Numbered from the stretch's first letter, positions 6,381 through 13,577 are shown. The stretch: DNA of 13,648 nt from CAYUNA01 sp047629355 (GCA_047629355.1 JBLHWU010000175.1:1-13648); one strand, 5' to 3'. Translations and numbers: made by a program. The notes: generated by a model not told the origin, from the sequence alone.

Positions 6381-8336
6381 TCAAGGCACCACTATCCTAC
6401 ATCCACCTTCCAAACAATCTAAAACTTCCTTTCCCAAAACGCCACCATAATGCAATTGACAGGCCTGACTTTGAAAGTCTGACAAATAATTATGATACGT
6501 ATCTAAAGTCTTTTCGAGCGCATCGGCAGCCACAATCGCAATATTCAAATCACCAATTTTGTTAAAATCCAGCGCAATTCTTTCGAGGATATTTTGCTTT
6601 TCACGATAGGTTTTAAAAAGTGATAATTCTAAACCTGACAAGCTATCTGAATTTGGATAATTGGTCGCTAAATATTGCTCTACCGATTCTTGAATATCAT
6701 AAAAACACTTGCTATGCCGAAGGTGTTGTTCTTGCAAATAGGCCAGTTGATTTCGCAAGCCATCCTCAATCTCTTTTTGCACTAAATGTGCTTTTTCTTC
6801 AGCTTTTTCTTGACAAAAAATACAGTTGACGTAGCGCGTTTTGACCATATTCAAATGTTGGACGCGTTCATTTCTACCATTCGGAAGGTCTTCTAAAATA
6901 CGAGCATATAAAGCTTTTTCCAAACGGATAATTTCGCGATTGCTCATGAAGAACAAATCTCCAGATGACTCAGTTTTTTGCGTCAATTCTCGATATGGCT
7001 TCAGTTGATTTAAATGTTGATATAAGTCAGTTATTGCCAAAGTGGACAGGTCTTTTTCTTTTAATTCCAGACACAAGGCAGGAATTTGGCTGAGCTCTTT
7101 TAGCTGTTGGTCAAAAAACAATAACTCGTCAATCTGTTTGAATAATTTATAATAGGTGATTCGATAATTGTCTTCCAAATAGGCTTTCAATTCGGGGTTA
7201 TTCTCCCCTTTTCCAAACGCCGTTTTGTGCGCCATCAATAGCCCAAATTGCTGTTGCGTAATTTCTAAAAGTAGTTCGCTATTGGGTTCTCCTTTTTCTT
7301 TTGCCCGTTGATATTCTTCGCAATTTCGTTTCAAATCTAAGGCATCGCGCAACAAAGTCAAAAACGATTCTTCCGTCTGATAAGCAATGCTACCTTTCCG
7401 AAATTCTTGCAAATTAAACAGTCGCTTTTGCAAATATTCTTGGCTGATTTCAACATTTAATTTATGCGTTTCCGGCAAAGAATACGCCGATTTGTAACGC
7501 GCTACCAAAAGATACGGATTGCCTTTTAATTTAGACAATCGAGTCGGCTTGTCTTTCAATTCTTCCTCCGAAACAGATTCCTTATCCAAAATATCCGACC
7601 AAACATTATCCTTATATGGCTTCACCAATTCTTGAAAATTCCATTTTATTTGGTACAAAGACGCCGATTGTAAGATGTATTCGTAATCTTCATTTTTGGG
7701 CAAGATGGGAATGCTAAATTCAGAAACGATTTTACCCTTGTATTTATCTTCAAAAAACTGCTGCGCCTTGCCCATCATTCCCCAAACACTTGGCTCTGCA
7801 AATAGGCTATTCGTCACAATTTTATTAATGCTCGACGAAATGCGATACGCGACTTCCAGCAATTGATTTTTTTGTACCGCTTCGATTTTTGCGGTAGCAT
7901 TTAAAGCGCGACCGTTCAGTTCTTCATCGGTGATTCGGTCAATTATTTTACCTTCTTTTTCTAATATTTTAAAAGATTTAGCTTGCTTAACATCAAAAGC
8001 ATACATAGGAAAAATAATGGAATCCTGAACTTGCTTCGGATTTGGCATTTCTAAATAAAGGTGTAAGGATTCAATTTTATCAAAATAACGAACACCCACT
8101 TTCTTGCGCTCTTCGCGAGTCAAATTATTGGCATCAAATAACTCAAATAACTGTCCTTCATTTAATAGAAAAACCGCAACGGAATTGTAGTGATAATCTG
8201 GAAAAAAAGTTCGATTAGACTGCCACTCGCCTACACTTTCGGCGTGAATGCCCACGTTTTGAGCAGATAAATTGAAGGCAAAAAATGAAAATAATAAATT
8301 AAGAAATAAAGCAAATAATAAATAGTATCGAATCAC
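6381..8336 (-). CDS. Large secreted alpha-helical protein, unknown
   Basis: 651 residues starting at GTG 8336. No ATG lies near, and the signal peptide (YYLLFALFLNLLFSFFAF, then NLSAQ) begins right there, which fixes the start. After cleavage near residue 26 comes about 480 residues of charged, mostly helical sequence (for example ITQQQFGLLMAHK and FKQIDELLFFDQQLKELSQI). A CxxC follows at about residues 505-508 (NCIFCQEK), then a likely coiled-coil (EKAHLVQKEIEDGLRNQLAY), and the C-terminal tail has three cysteines (C626, C641, C646; ACQLHYGG, DCLEGGCRIV). No family recognised. The cysteines could form disulphides in the periplasm or bind metal, but that is inference. It precedes the DUF5916 gene on the same strand. 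Confidence 0.7.
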   Translation of the reverse strand: MIRYYLLFALFLNLLFSFFAFNLSAQNVGIHAESVGEWQSNRTFFPDYHYNSVAVFLLNEGQLFELFDANNLTREERKKVGVRYFDKIESLHLYLEMPNPKQVQDSIIFPMYAFDVKQAKSFKILEKEGKIIDRITDEELNGRALNATAKIEAVQKNQLLEVAYRISSSINKIVTNSLFAEPSVWGMMGKAQQFFEDKYKGKIVSEFSIPILPKNEDYEYILQSASLYQIKWNFQELVKPYKDNVWSDILDKESVSEEELKDKPTRLSKLKGNPYLLVARYKSAYSLPETHKLNVEISQEYLQKRLFNLQEFRKGSIAYQTEESFLTLLRDALDLKRNCEEYQRAKEKGEPNSELLLEITQQQFGLLMAHKTAFGKGENNPELKAYLEDNYRITYYKLFKQIDELLFFDQQLKELSQIPALCLELKEKDLSTLAITDLYQHLNQLKPYRELTQKTESSGDLFFMSNREIIRLEKALYARILEDLPNGRNERVQHLNMVKTRYVNCIFCQEKAEEKAHLVQKEIEDGLRNQLAYLQEQHLRHSKCFYDIQESVEQYLATNYPNSDSLSGLELSLFKTYREKQNILERIALDFNKIGDLNIAIVAADALEKTLDTYHNYLSDFQSQACQLHYGGVLGKEVLDCLEGGCRIVVP

Positions 8337-8500
8337 AGGTTAGGTATTGTATAAATTTGAAATGCTTTTGAAAAATCAACATCTACTGAACGTAAAAAAT
8401 GCACAAAGTGACATATAAGTAGGTGATTTTAAGATTTTTAAATTCGATGCAAAAAAACAAAGGGGTTTTTGGTGTTTTTTTCTAATTTTTTTTGGGAAAT

Positions 8501-8528
8501 AGGAGGAAATACGAAGGGAGGAGGAAAT
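8501..8528 (+). repeat. Short purine-rich direct repeat
   Basis: AGGAGGAAAT occurs at 8501-8510 and 8519-8528. It lies in the otherwise T-rich upstream region 8337-8536, in which I see no gene. Functional meaning unknown. Confidence 0.5.
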
Positions 8529-8538
8529 TGTTGTTTTA

Positions 8539-8697
8539 AGTACCTGAATATAAATAATCGAACAATCAAAAGAGTCAGATTTTTTCGTTAGTTTTCTCTA
8601 AAAAATTATTAAATAATCCCTTTATGGAAGTATTTTTTAGAGGAAAATAACGGAAAAAGATACTTTTTAGATGTTCGATTATTTGTGTCCAGGTACT
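8539..8697. mobile_element. MITE-like element family C, 159 bp
   Basis: The ends read AGTACCTG-AATAT-AAATAATCGAACA on the left and, complemented, AGTACCTG-GACAC-AAATAATCGAACA on the right: three mismatches in the first 26 bases. The similarity continues with gaps for about 70 bases per arm (TTTTTCGTTA / TTTTTCCGTTA, CTCTAAAAAAT in both), so the whole element can fold into one long hairpin around aataatccctttatgg. A TA dinucleotide flanks both sides (8537-8538, 8698-8699), compatible with a TA target duplication. No ORF inside. It lies just upstream of the promoter of the DUF4412 gene. Confidence 0.8.
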
Positions 8698-8710
8698 TAC
8701 ATTCATCAAA

Positions 8711-8745
8711 TTGATATTCTGTCTAAATTATTTCTCCTAACTTTG
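8711..8745 (+). promoter_or_regulatory. Promoter of the DUF4412 gene
   Basis: TAACTTTG at 8738-8745 fits the Bacteroidota -7 consensus TAnnTTTG exactly. A TTG at 8711-8713 could be the -33 element, with a somewhat long spacing of 24 bases. Transcription would start near 8752, giving a leader of about 36 bases before ATG 8788. Confidence 0.5.
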
Positions 8746-8787
8746 GATTTGCAAAAAACTTTGAAAATTAAAATTTAAACGTACAAG

Positions 8788-9609
8788 ATGAACAAAATAA
8801 CCTTTTTTATTGCATTAATTCTATGCTTTTCAGGAACAGTAAATGCTCAATTTTTAAAAAAATTGGGTGATAAAATAGCGACCGCCGCAGAAAAAACGGT
8901 GGAGCGAGAAGCAGAAAAAAAAGCAAGAAAAAAAAATGAAGAAGTTGTCGATTCTACGTTTAGGGAAGAAAGAAAAGACGAAAAAAAAGATGAAAGAAAA
9001 ACAGCGTTTCCTGGTCTCTCAAAAGTAGTACCTGCAGCAAGCTATGCATTTAACCATGAAATAAGAATGCAAATCACCTCTGGTAAAGAAGTGATGGATG
9101 TGGATTATTTCCTATCAGATTCTGATGATTTTTTGGGTATTCAGATTAAGGATAAGAAACAAGAAAACTCTGTCTTTACCGTTTTGGATGTTGACAAGGA
9201 AGCCATATTTACTTACATGGAAAATGATGGACAAAAAATGCAAATGGGTATATCCCTTAAAGCAAAGTACATGAATAACCAGCCTGATTTTGACGTTAAA
9301 GCAACAGGGAACACGAAGATTATATTGGATTACAATTGTCAAGAATATCTAATGACTGGCGAAGATATTACCGCTAATGTATGGGTAACTAAAGAGGTGG
9401 ATATTCGTTTTCCAAGTCAATTTTATAACATAAAACAAAAAAAAAGCAAGCATCAACAATGGATGCAGGAGATAGATGGATGGATGATGGAAATGACAAT
9501 GGTCGAAACTTCTAAAAGAAAACCAAAGACCACTATCATGAATTGCTTGTCGATTGAATCCTCCAATTTTGAGCTTAATTCAACTGATTATTCGAGTATT
9601 GGATTCTAA
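8788..9609 (+). CDS. Secreted DUF4412-type protein
   Basis: 273 residues. Signal peptide MNKITFFIALILCFSGTVNA, cut before QFLKK. Residues 30-72 are an unusual highly charged stretch of Lys, Glu, Arg and Asp (for example EAEKKARKKNEE and EERKDEKKDERK), probably an extended or helical linker. The rest resembles DUF4412 proteins of Bacteroidota: EIRMQITSGKEVMDVDYFLS, a central part with IFTYMENDGQKMQMG, then ILDYNCQEYLMTG followed by VWVTKEVDIRFP. The CQEY plus VWVTKE pairing is what I rely on. The family is periplasmic or surface-exposed with no known reaction. It has its own promoter and ends at a strong hairpin shared with the convergent transporter gene. Confidence 0.75.
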   Translation: MNKITFFIALILCFSGTVNAQFLKKLGDKIATAAEKTVEREAEKKARKKNEEVVDSTFREERKDEKKDERKTAFPGLSKVVPAASYAFNHEIRMQITSGKEVMDVDYFLSDSDDFLGIQIKDKKQENSVFTVLDVDKEAIFTYMENDGQKMQMGISLKAKYMNNQPDFDVKATGNTKIILDYNCQEYLMTGEDITANVWVTKEVDIRFPSQFYNIKQKKSKHQQWMQEIDGWMMEMTMVETSKRKPKTTIMNCLSIESSNFELNSTDYSSIGF

Positions 9610-9619
9610 ATAACGGTCA

Positions 9620-9669
9620 AAAAGATTCAATAACCTGCCCCATAATGGGCAGGTTATTGAATTCTTTTT
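9620..9669. terminator. Bidirectional hairpin terminator related to the MITE B ends
   Basis: TTCAATAACCTGCCC (9626-9640) pairs perfectly with GGGCAGGTTATTGAA (9647-9661) around a 6-base loop, flanked by AAAAAGA on the left and TTCTTTTT on the right, so both strands end in a U-tract after the stem. It lies 16 bases after the DUF4412 stop and about 45 bases from the stop of the convergent transporter, ideal for a two-way terminator. Its outer half resembles the MITE B terminal repeat: GTAAAAA..ATTCAATAAC followed by an ATTATG core. Confidence 0.8.
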
Positions 9670-9708
9670 ACTAAGTAATACGTGGTGATTTTATCAATTT
9701 CCTTTCTT

Positions 9709-10503
9709 TTATTTACTGATTTTCAATATTCTTAAGGCACCTTGAATGACCAATATAAAAACAATCGTTCCGATTATTAAATCAGGTTTACTAGAGCTGA
9801 ATATGCTTACGGAGAAGCCGGCGATTATTACGCCTAAATTGATTATTACATCATTCGAGGTAAAAATCATGCTTGCTTTCATGTGTACTTCTTCTTTACT
9901 CTTTGACTTTTGCAAAATATAAAGACAAATTCCGTTTGCAATAAGTGCAAATATTGAAACGGTAATCATTATCGAAAAATCAGGAAGTTTTACCCCACCA
10001 AAAAATCTTCTTAAAACCTCAATGAACCCAATAATTGCAAGCGTAATTTGAAAATACCCGGCAAGTTTTGCTATTCGCTTTTTCTTTATTGTTGTCCCGC
10101 CAACCGCAAAAAGACTAATTCCGTAAACAAAACTATCTGCTAACATATCTAAACTATCAGCAACAAGTCCCATAGATTTTGAAATCAGACCGGTTGTCAT
10201 TTCAATGATAAAAAACACAAAGTTGATAATCAGTACTGTCCAAAGCAATGTTTTCTGAGAAATCTTTTCATCGAAAATAATTTGGTCCGTCGCTTCAGTT
10301 GAAATTTTCTTTCCTCCTAAGTTCAATTCGATAACTGACTTTTCAATTTGGTTATCTCTCTCTTCGTGATAAACGGTCAATTTTCGATTTGGAATATCAA
10401 AATCAAGGTTTTTAATTCCTAAAATTTCGTCTAATTTCATTCGGATGAGATTCTCTTCTGAGGGACAATCCATTTTAGAAACTTCAAAAACAGTTTTATA
10501 CAT
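9709..10503 (-). CDS. Cation diffusion facilitator transporter with HMA-like N-terminus
   Basis: 264 residues. Residues 1-75 resemble a heavy-metal-associated domain (FEVSKMDCPSEENLIRMKL, then a strand and LTVYHEE) but keep only one cysteine, C13, instead of CxxC. Six hydrophobic segments follow at about 85-105, 112-134, 147-165, 175-197, 211-232 and 240-257. Segment 2 carries LVADSLDMLADS, the CDF metal motif in its DxxxD form (D119, D123). Segment 5 has TSNDVIINLG: D218 is present, but the residue four before it, usually His or Asp, is Phe214. It ends right after segment 6, without the cytoplasmic C-terminal domain of typical CDFs. It should export a divalent metal across the inner membrane; which metal is unclear. 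Its ATG overlaps by eight bases an upstream minus-strand reading frame. Confidence 0.82.
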   Translation of the reverse strand: MYKTVFEVSKMDCPSEENLIRMKLDEILGIKNLDFDIPNRKLTVYHEERDNQIEKSVIELNLGGKKISTEATDQIIFDEKISQKTLLWTVLIINFVFFIIEMTTGLISKSMGLVADSLDMLADSFVYGISLFAVGGTTIKKKRIAKLAGYFQITLAIIGFIEVLRRFFGGVKLPDFSIMITVSIFALIANGICLYILQKSKSKEEVHMKASMIFTSNDVIINLGVIIAGFSVSIFSSSKPDLIIGTIVFILVIQGALRILKISK

Positions 10504-10594
10504 TTGCTTTCTTTTTTGAATCGGCTACAACACCATCGTCTTTTGAGTCTGCCATTTCTATTATTTTAAAAAGTGCTTCGCACCAGCTCTGTCG
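10496..10594 (-). pseudogene. Possible 3' remnant of a gene upstream of the CDF transporter
   Basis: A minus-strand frame opens after a TAG at 10595-10597 and runs 32 codons: RQSWCEALFKIIEMADSKDD and then GVVADSKKKANV, ending TAA inside the transporter start (ATGTATAA). The overlap with the transporter start is typical of co-transcribed genes, so this may be the end of a lost regulator or partner gene. It also contains an ATG at 10553-10555 that could encode a 19-residue peptide. No family recognised. Confidence 0.3.
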
Positions 10595-10631
10595 CTAATA
10601 TTTTAAATTTTCGATTTAAAATTCCTTTACG

Positions 10632-10656
10632 TTAAGTAACGGTGAAAGAATTAGTC
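10632..10656 (+). repeat. Solo relic resembling one MITE A end
   Basis: TTAAGTAACGGTGAAAGAAT, continuing TAGTC, differs from the left end of family A with its flank (CTAAGTAACGGTAAAATAATAAGTC) at four of 25 positions. No matching opposite end is visible within several hundred bases, so it looks like a leftover or a chance match. Confidence 0.35.
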
Positions 10657-10990
10657 TTTGAAGTATTCCTACCTGAAAAATAATACTAAAACATCATCCA
10701 AATCTACAACAATACCCTAAAAATCTCTAATTCTTAACCTCCAATTCCAGAAAAAAAATTTCAGAAAAAACGTCAAAGAACTCCCTAAAAACAAAATCAA
10801 GCAGTTACAAAATAGACAGATTTTACTAAAAAATTGACCGGTTAAAACGAAAAGCAAATACAGCGGTTGGCAGCAATTTAATGCATTAAAATAGCGTGAT
10901 TTTAAAGATTATCCTATTTTTTTTTACAAATCAACCAAAAAAAATCTAATAAAAAGTAACAAAATTAAAACACATAACCTCCAAAAGTCT
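10657..10990. other. AT-rich non-coding stretch
   Basis: No ORF of convincing composition on either strand, no tRNA-like or clear hairpin structure. It contains several A-runs and a few T-runs. It separates the transporter start (minus strand) from the cysteine dioxygenase promoter region (plus strand). Confidence 0.6.
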
Positions 10991-10998
10991 TTACTTTG
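10991..10998 (+). promoter_or_regulatory. Candidate -7 box for the CDO/decarboxylase operon
   Basis: TTACTTTG matches the TAnnTTTG consensus at seven of eight positions. It would give a transcript with a leader of about 180 bases before ATG 11183. No clear -33 element is seen, so this is tentative. Confidence 0.3.
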
Positions 10999-11081
10999 CG
11001 TGAATAATTATTTTATTCTTGCCCTGAGGTAGAAAATTTAGATTTTTTTTTAATACAATTAATGTATTTTTTACTTTTAAT

Positions 11082-11169
11082 AGACCTGTAAATGAACGGG
11101 TCTACTGTTGATTCTCTTTAAGCGGACAGTCAAAGGTTTAATTACGGTGACAGCAGTAACTTCTGTTTC
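11082..11169 (+). promoter_or_regulatory. Hairpin-rich leader before cysteine dioxygenase
   Basis: Short inverted repeats follow one another: TAGACC ... GGTCTA (about 11082-11105), ACTGT ... ACAGT (about 11103-11130), and ACAG-c-AGT-a-ACT-t-CTGT (about 11150-11167). The upstream TTG start at 11108 would translate through this, but the protein there does not match the CDO family. It could be a structured regulatory leader. It does not match a riboswitch class I recognise. Confidence 0.3.
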
Positions 11170-11182
11170 CAAAACCAACAAT

Positions 11183-11725
11183 ATGAATAGCGAGTTAACA
11201 CAAGAAATAGAGCCCAGTATAATCTCCAGTCTTCCTGACTTTTTAAAAAAGCTAAAGGAGACGCCTTCTAAAGATTTTCCTGCATTATTAGACAACCTGG
11301 ACGTTTCCGCCGATGATTTCTCCGACCACGGTTCTTGGTGTGAAGACCATTACAAACGAAACCATATTCTCAAAAATGACCGCTATGAAGTCATCTTAAT
11401 TTGTTGGGAAACAGGGCAGACCACCCCAATCCATGACCACGATGGAGAAAACTGTTGGGTATATTTTGTTGATGGTCAATTTTCAGAAACGATTTATAGT
11501 ATGAAGGATAAAATGAAAGTTTTAGCCGAGAACGAAATGCTTCCAGGTTCGGTTTCCTACATGACCGATGCGAGTGGGCTTCATTCGATTAAAAATACCA
11601 CGAAAGGCAGAGGAATGACTTTACATTTATATGCGAATCCAATTCAAAAATGCCGCGTTTTTAATAAAACTAAAAACACTTTTTCGGTGAAACAAATGAC
11701 GAATAGTCTGGAAGAAGCCAACTGA
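11183..11725 (+). CDS. cdoA: Cysteine dioxygenase, type I
   Basis: A cupin enzyme that oxidises L-cysteine with O2 to cysteine sulfinate. From ATG 11183 it is 180 residues, close to the family norm; the TTG at 11108 would add 25 residues with no counterpart. Numbered from 11183: the iron ligands are H84 and H86 (TPIHDHDGENCW) and H134 (DASGLHSIKN). R59 in HYKRNHIL corresponds to the substrate-carboxylate arginine (R60 of the human enzyme). C91, five residues after H86, and Y150 (LHLYANP) correspond to human C93 and Y157, which form a thioether cross-link. Many bacterial CDOs have Gly at the Cys position, so this one is of the less common Cys-containing type. The following decarboxylase would use its product. 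Cytosolic. Confidence 0.93.
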   Translation: MNSELTQEIEPSIISSLPDFLKKLKETPSKDFPALLDNLDVSADDFSDHGSWCEDHYKRNHILKNDRYEVILICWETGQTTPIHDHDGENCWVYFVDGQFSETIYSMKDKMKVLAENEMLPGSVSYMTDASGLHSIKNTTKGRGMTLHLYANPIQKCRVFNKTKNTFSVKQMTNSLEEAN

Positions 11726-11736
11726 TACTGCACCAA

Positions 11737-11815
11737 TGTTAGGGGCGTCCCCTTGTGGTCGCCCAACATATAGTAAAAATGTAGCTTTAGGCGACCACAA
11801 GAGTACGCCCCTACA
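11737..11815. repeat. REP-like inverted repeat between CDO and the decarboxylase
   Basis: The left arm tgttaggggcgtcccc-ttgtggtcgccc and the complement of the right arm, tgtaggggcgtactc-ttgtggtcgcc, agree at most positions (arms about 11737-11764 and 11790-11815). The loop is about 25 bases. The arms are GC-rich against an AT-rich background. It may be a REP/MITE-type insertion, and could act as an attenuator or RNA stabiliser inside the operon. Confidence 0.75.
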
Positions 11816-11858
11816 TAAACAATCGAGATTTTAATTTCCAAATTTTATAAAAATTCAC

Positions 11859-13250
11859 ATGTCAAATATATCTAAAGACTTAAAAACGTTTAATCACATT
11901 GCCAATGCCTTAATTCAAGAGGAGCAAGCAAACCCCGTAACCAAAGTAATTCTTCCCAATGAACTATTTGAAACAATAGATTTAACTTTGGAAGATGCCC
12001 CTATTTCCGACGAACAGCACAGTAAAGTGTTAGAAGAAGTCGTACTTTCTACCCCAAAAACAGCAACGAATTTGTTTTTCAATCAGTTGTTTGGCGGACG
12101 CCAAAGCAAGGCAGTTTTGGGTGATTTATTGGCGGTATTGCTCAATAATAGTATGTACACTTATAAAGTAGCAGGTCCTCAAGTAGGGATTGAAAAAGAA
12201 ATCATTCGCAAATCTTGTGACCTCATAAACTATGGTAAAAATAGCGGCGGAACGTTCCCAACGGGTGGTTCGATGAGTAATTACATGGCCCTCGTCATGG
12301 CACGAGATGCGGCTGACCCAAAAGCAAAAAATGATGGTGTCACGCAAAGAATGATTGCTTATACGTCTAAAGAATCTCATTATTCCAATGCTAAAAATGC
12401 TGCGTTTGCAGGAATTGGTCGCAATAATGTGCACTATATTCCAGCGGATGATAAAGGCAAAATGATTCCAGAACAATTGGCTGCTCAAATTGAAGAAGAT
12501 TTACAGAAAGGCTACAAGCCTTGCTTCATCAATGCCACAGCGGGTACGACTGTCTTGGGAGCATTTGATTCAATTGAAGCGATTGCCGAGATTGCCCAAA
12601 AGCACAAAATCTGGCTGCATGTGGATGGCGCGTATTGTGGAAGTGTATTGTTCAGTGATAAATACAAACACTTGATTAAAGGCGTTGAAAAAGCGGACTC
12701 TTTCAGCTATAATGCTCACAAAATGATTGGCACGCCCTTAACTTGTTCCATCATTTTGGTGAAAGATAAAAAGTACTTGGAGAATTCGTTTAGCAATGAT
12801 GCCAGTTATTTGTATCAGACCGATGGTGATGATTATAACTTGGGTAAAACCTCCTTTCAATGTGGTCGCAGAAATGATGCCTTGAAATTTTGGACACTCT
12901 GGAAATCAGTTGGAACGGAAGGTTTGACGGAAATCGTTGACCACCAATTTCATTTGGCAGATGTGGCTAGAGATTACATCAGCAATCATCCTGATTATGA
13001 ATTGTACAGCTTTGAGGATTCCATTTCTGTTTGCTTTAATTATAAAGGTATTTCTGCGGATGAATTGTGTACCGGTTTGTACGAAAGCCAAGAGACCGTT
13101 GTTGGTTTTGGGTCGTTCAAAGGACAGCAATTTGTGCGGTTTGTGACGATTAATGCAAACAATTCGGCGGAGGACATTTTGAATTTCTTTAAGGTGTTGG
13201 AGCGATTTGTAGAAGAGAAGATGGGGGAATTGGCGATGGAAATGGCGTAA
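11859..13250 (+). CDS. PLP-dependent group II decarboxylase, probable cysteine sulfinate decarboxylase
   Basis: 463 residues, cytosolic. The fold-type I PLP core is complete: TFPTGGSMSNYMAL (phosphate-binding loop, about 132-145), H174 in TSKESHYS (ring stacking), TAGTTVLGAFD (227-237), D256 in WLHVDGAYCGSV (pyridine nitrogen), and the Schiff-base lysine K288 in SYNAHKMIG. Towards the C-terminus SFQCGRRNDALKFW matches the QCGRR motif of the GAD/CSAD family. The segment FFNQLFGG has Phe78 where glutamate decarboxylases of this family usually have Ser (NQLS) and animal CSADs have Phe, and the preceding gene makes cysteine sulfinate. Both favour cysteine sulfinate as substrate and hypotaurine as product. 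Aspartate (to beta-alanine) or glutamate remain possible. It follows CDO by 133 bp on the same strand. Confidence 0.87.
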   Translation: MSNISKDLKTFNHIANALIQEEQANPVTKVILPNELFETIDLTLEDAPISDEQHSKVLEEVVLSTPKTATNLFFNQLFGGRQSKAVLGDLLAVLLNNSMYTYKVAGPQVGIEKEIIRKSCDLINYGKNSGGTFPTGGSMSNYMALVMARDAADPKAKNDGVTQRMIAYTSKESHYSNAKNAAFAGIGRNNVHYIPADDKGKMIPEQLAAQIEEDLQKGYKPCFINATAGTTVLGAFDSIEAIAEIAQKHKIWLHVDGAYCGSVLFSDKYKHLIKGVEKADSFSYNAHKMIGTPLTCSIILVKDKKYLENSFSNDASYLYQTDGDDYNLGKTSFQCGRRNDALKFWTLWKSVGTEGLTEIVDHQFHLADVARDYISNHPDYELYSFEDSISVCFNYKGISADELCTGLYESQETVVGFGSFKGQQFVRFVTINANNSAEDILNFFKVLERFVEEKMGELAMEMA

Positions 13251-13285
13251 ATAATATATTTAAAAAACTATTTTAATATCGATAA

Positions 13286-13444
13286 GTAAAAACGATTTAA
13301 TAAGTTGGACCATAATGCGCCGTAATTTTTTCTTCTAAAGAATTCAAAAAATCGTTGCATAGCCTTCGTTACGGAACTATTTTTTGTGTTTTTTAGAAGG
13401 GAAAAGGACAAGCATAATGGCCCAAGTTATTGAATCGTTTTTAC
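13286..13444. mobile_element. MITE family B copy 2, 159 bp
   Basis: Same length as the copy in the Uma2 gene and identical to it except at two positions (tatttct to tattttt; agaagag to agaaggg). It is flanked by TAA at 13283-13285 and 13445-13447. The orientation is the same as copy 1. It starts 35 bp after the decarboxylase stop, where its inverted repeats could also help to end transcription. No ORF. Confidence 0.92.
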
Positions 13445-13516
13445 TAAGAAACGCGTAGTAATTAATTAGATAAAATCTTGTCTAAAAACACCTAATTAAT
13501 TGCTACGCGTTACTTA
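13445..13516. repeat. 72-bp palindrome next to MITE B copy 2
   Basis: Arms of 25 bases, 13445-13469 (TAAGAAACGCGTAGTAATTA...) and 13492-13516, are complementary with two mismatches around a 22-base loop. The element starts exactly at the target triplet of MITE B copy 2, so B may have inserted at its edge. Possibly another small inverted-repeat element (family D). Confidence 0.75.
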
Positions 13517-13577
13517 AATAAGTGACACTATTTATTGGGGTAATTTGAAAACATCTTTATTCCGCTATTTTCCTCTT

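Noticed and set aside
11108..11182. 25-residue N-terminal extension of cysteine dioxygenase from TTG 11108
   Set aside because: It does not match the family, uses a weak start and overlaps hairpin structures; ATG 11183 gives the usual length.
12126..12488. 120-aa minus-strand ORF
   Set aside because: Antisense shadow of the PLP decarboxylase, which has all family motifs on the plus strand.
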